DNA from: an uncultured Lachnospiraceae bacterium
GTDB lineage: Bacteria; Bacillota; Clostridia; Lachnospirales; Lachnospiraceae
Direction: 5' to 3'
Length of the DNA: 15,248 bases
Assembly (NCBI GenBank): GCA_910578605.1
Contig: CAJTQG010000059.1
Coordinates: forward strand, 1-15,248
Positions 15,028-15,248 of the stretch are shown here, piece after piece (within the stretch, counting starts at the first letter, position 1; every line of letters starts with the position of its first letter). Position numbers and translations under genes: made by a program. The notes under the pieces are model-generated. The model was not told the DNA's origin, did not search any database, and was given only the letters and a program-made list of their open reading frames with translations.

Positions 15028-15043
15028 ATAGGTATGTACCTAT
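15028..15043. promoter_or_regulatory. 16-base palindrome ATAGGTA-TG-TACCTAT, likely operator of the ABC operon
   Basis: Perfect 7-base inverted repeat with a 2-base centre, just upstream of the ribosome binding site and well downstream of the predicted promoter. The form suits a dimeric repressor acting as a roadblock. No regulator gene adjoins it within the window. Confidence 0.6.
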
Positions 15044-15174
15044 TTTTCATGTACACAAATTCCTTATTTAAGATTTTTCATCTGTATATTCTACTATTAT
15101 CATTGCATTTCCTTTTTATTGCATTTATTGCACCTTATATTTACACACAAATCACTAGTTTAACATACTGACAC

Positions 15175-15203
15175 AGTTTACTATTTTATCATATAATTGT
15201 CAA
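15175..15203 (-). promoter_or_regulatory. Predicted promoter of the ABC cassette
   Basis: Minus-strand TTGACA (15198-15203), 17-base spacer, TAAACT (15175-15180). The predicted start is near 15168, giving a 160-base leader that contains three ATTGCA copies (15102, 15118, 15127, plus-strand reading) and the palindrome. Confidence 0.5.
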
Positions 15204-15248
15204 AATGAATATGTTTTTTTTGTGTTTTTTAAAGACTAACCTTTATCT

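Overview
The window looks like chromosomal DNA from a low-GC Gram-positive anaerobe of the Clostridia, most probably Lachnospiraceae. The reasons are AT-rich intergenic DNA with strong AGGAGG-type ribosome binding sites, T-tailed hairpin terminators, an RqcH/NFACT protein, a CmpB-type (PF06541) membrane protein, and an ABC-GldG-DUF4340 cassette of the kind found in that group. The family placement is inference. I see no tRNA, rRNA, CRISPR array, insertion sequence or phage gene.

Layout. Positions 28-3380 (minus strand) hold rqcH (ribosome rescue, C-terminal alanine tailing), a PF06541 membrane protein whose terminator overlaps its own last codons, and an HD-domain protein. The HD gene is the last gene of a tightly overlapped operon, response regulator > histidine kinase > HD protein (5536 down to 2799). 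A 300-bp divergent regulatory region follows. Then a two-gene plus-strand operon (5838-7094) encodes a stand-alone CheY-like receiver and a protein of four exact 29-residue MshEN/GspE-N-like repeats joined to a CheX-like phosphatase domain. It is closed by a strong terminator. Convergent to it is thrC (threonine synthase, 8656 down to 7157), with a leader of repeated TATGGAAAAGAA units. Next comes a small acidic membrane-anchored protein (plus, 8955-9269), convergent with an Asn/Asp/Gly-rich lipoprotein (minus, 9869-9435). The rest (15007 down to 9984) is a four-gene ABC cassette: ATPase, ABC-2 permease, GldG-like auxiliary protein and a DUF4340 protein with a duplicated domain.

How the genes work together. 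The two-component operon and the CheY/CheX-like operon diverge from a shared region carrying inverted and direct repeats. The four ABC genes are almost contiguous and should form one membrane complex with two large extracytoplasmic subunits. A 16-bp palindrome lies between their promoter and first start codon. The operon's end runs into a 16-bp hairpin that contains the ribosome binding site of the lipoprotein gene, so it may act as terminator and as control element for that gene.

The best candidate for something undescribed is the receiver plus repeat-CheX pair: a minimal phosphosignalling unit, with no flagellar or chemotaxis gene in view, whose phosphatase carries a putative nucleotide-sensing repeat module.
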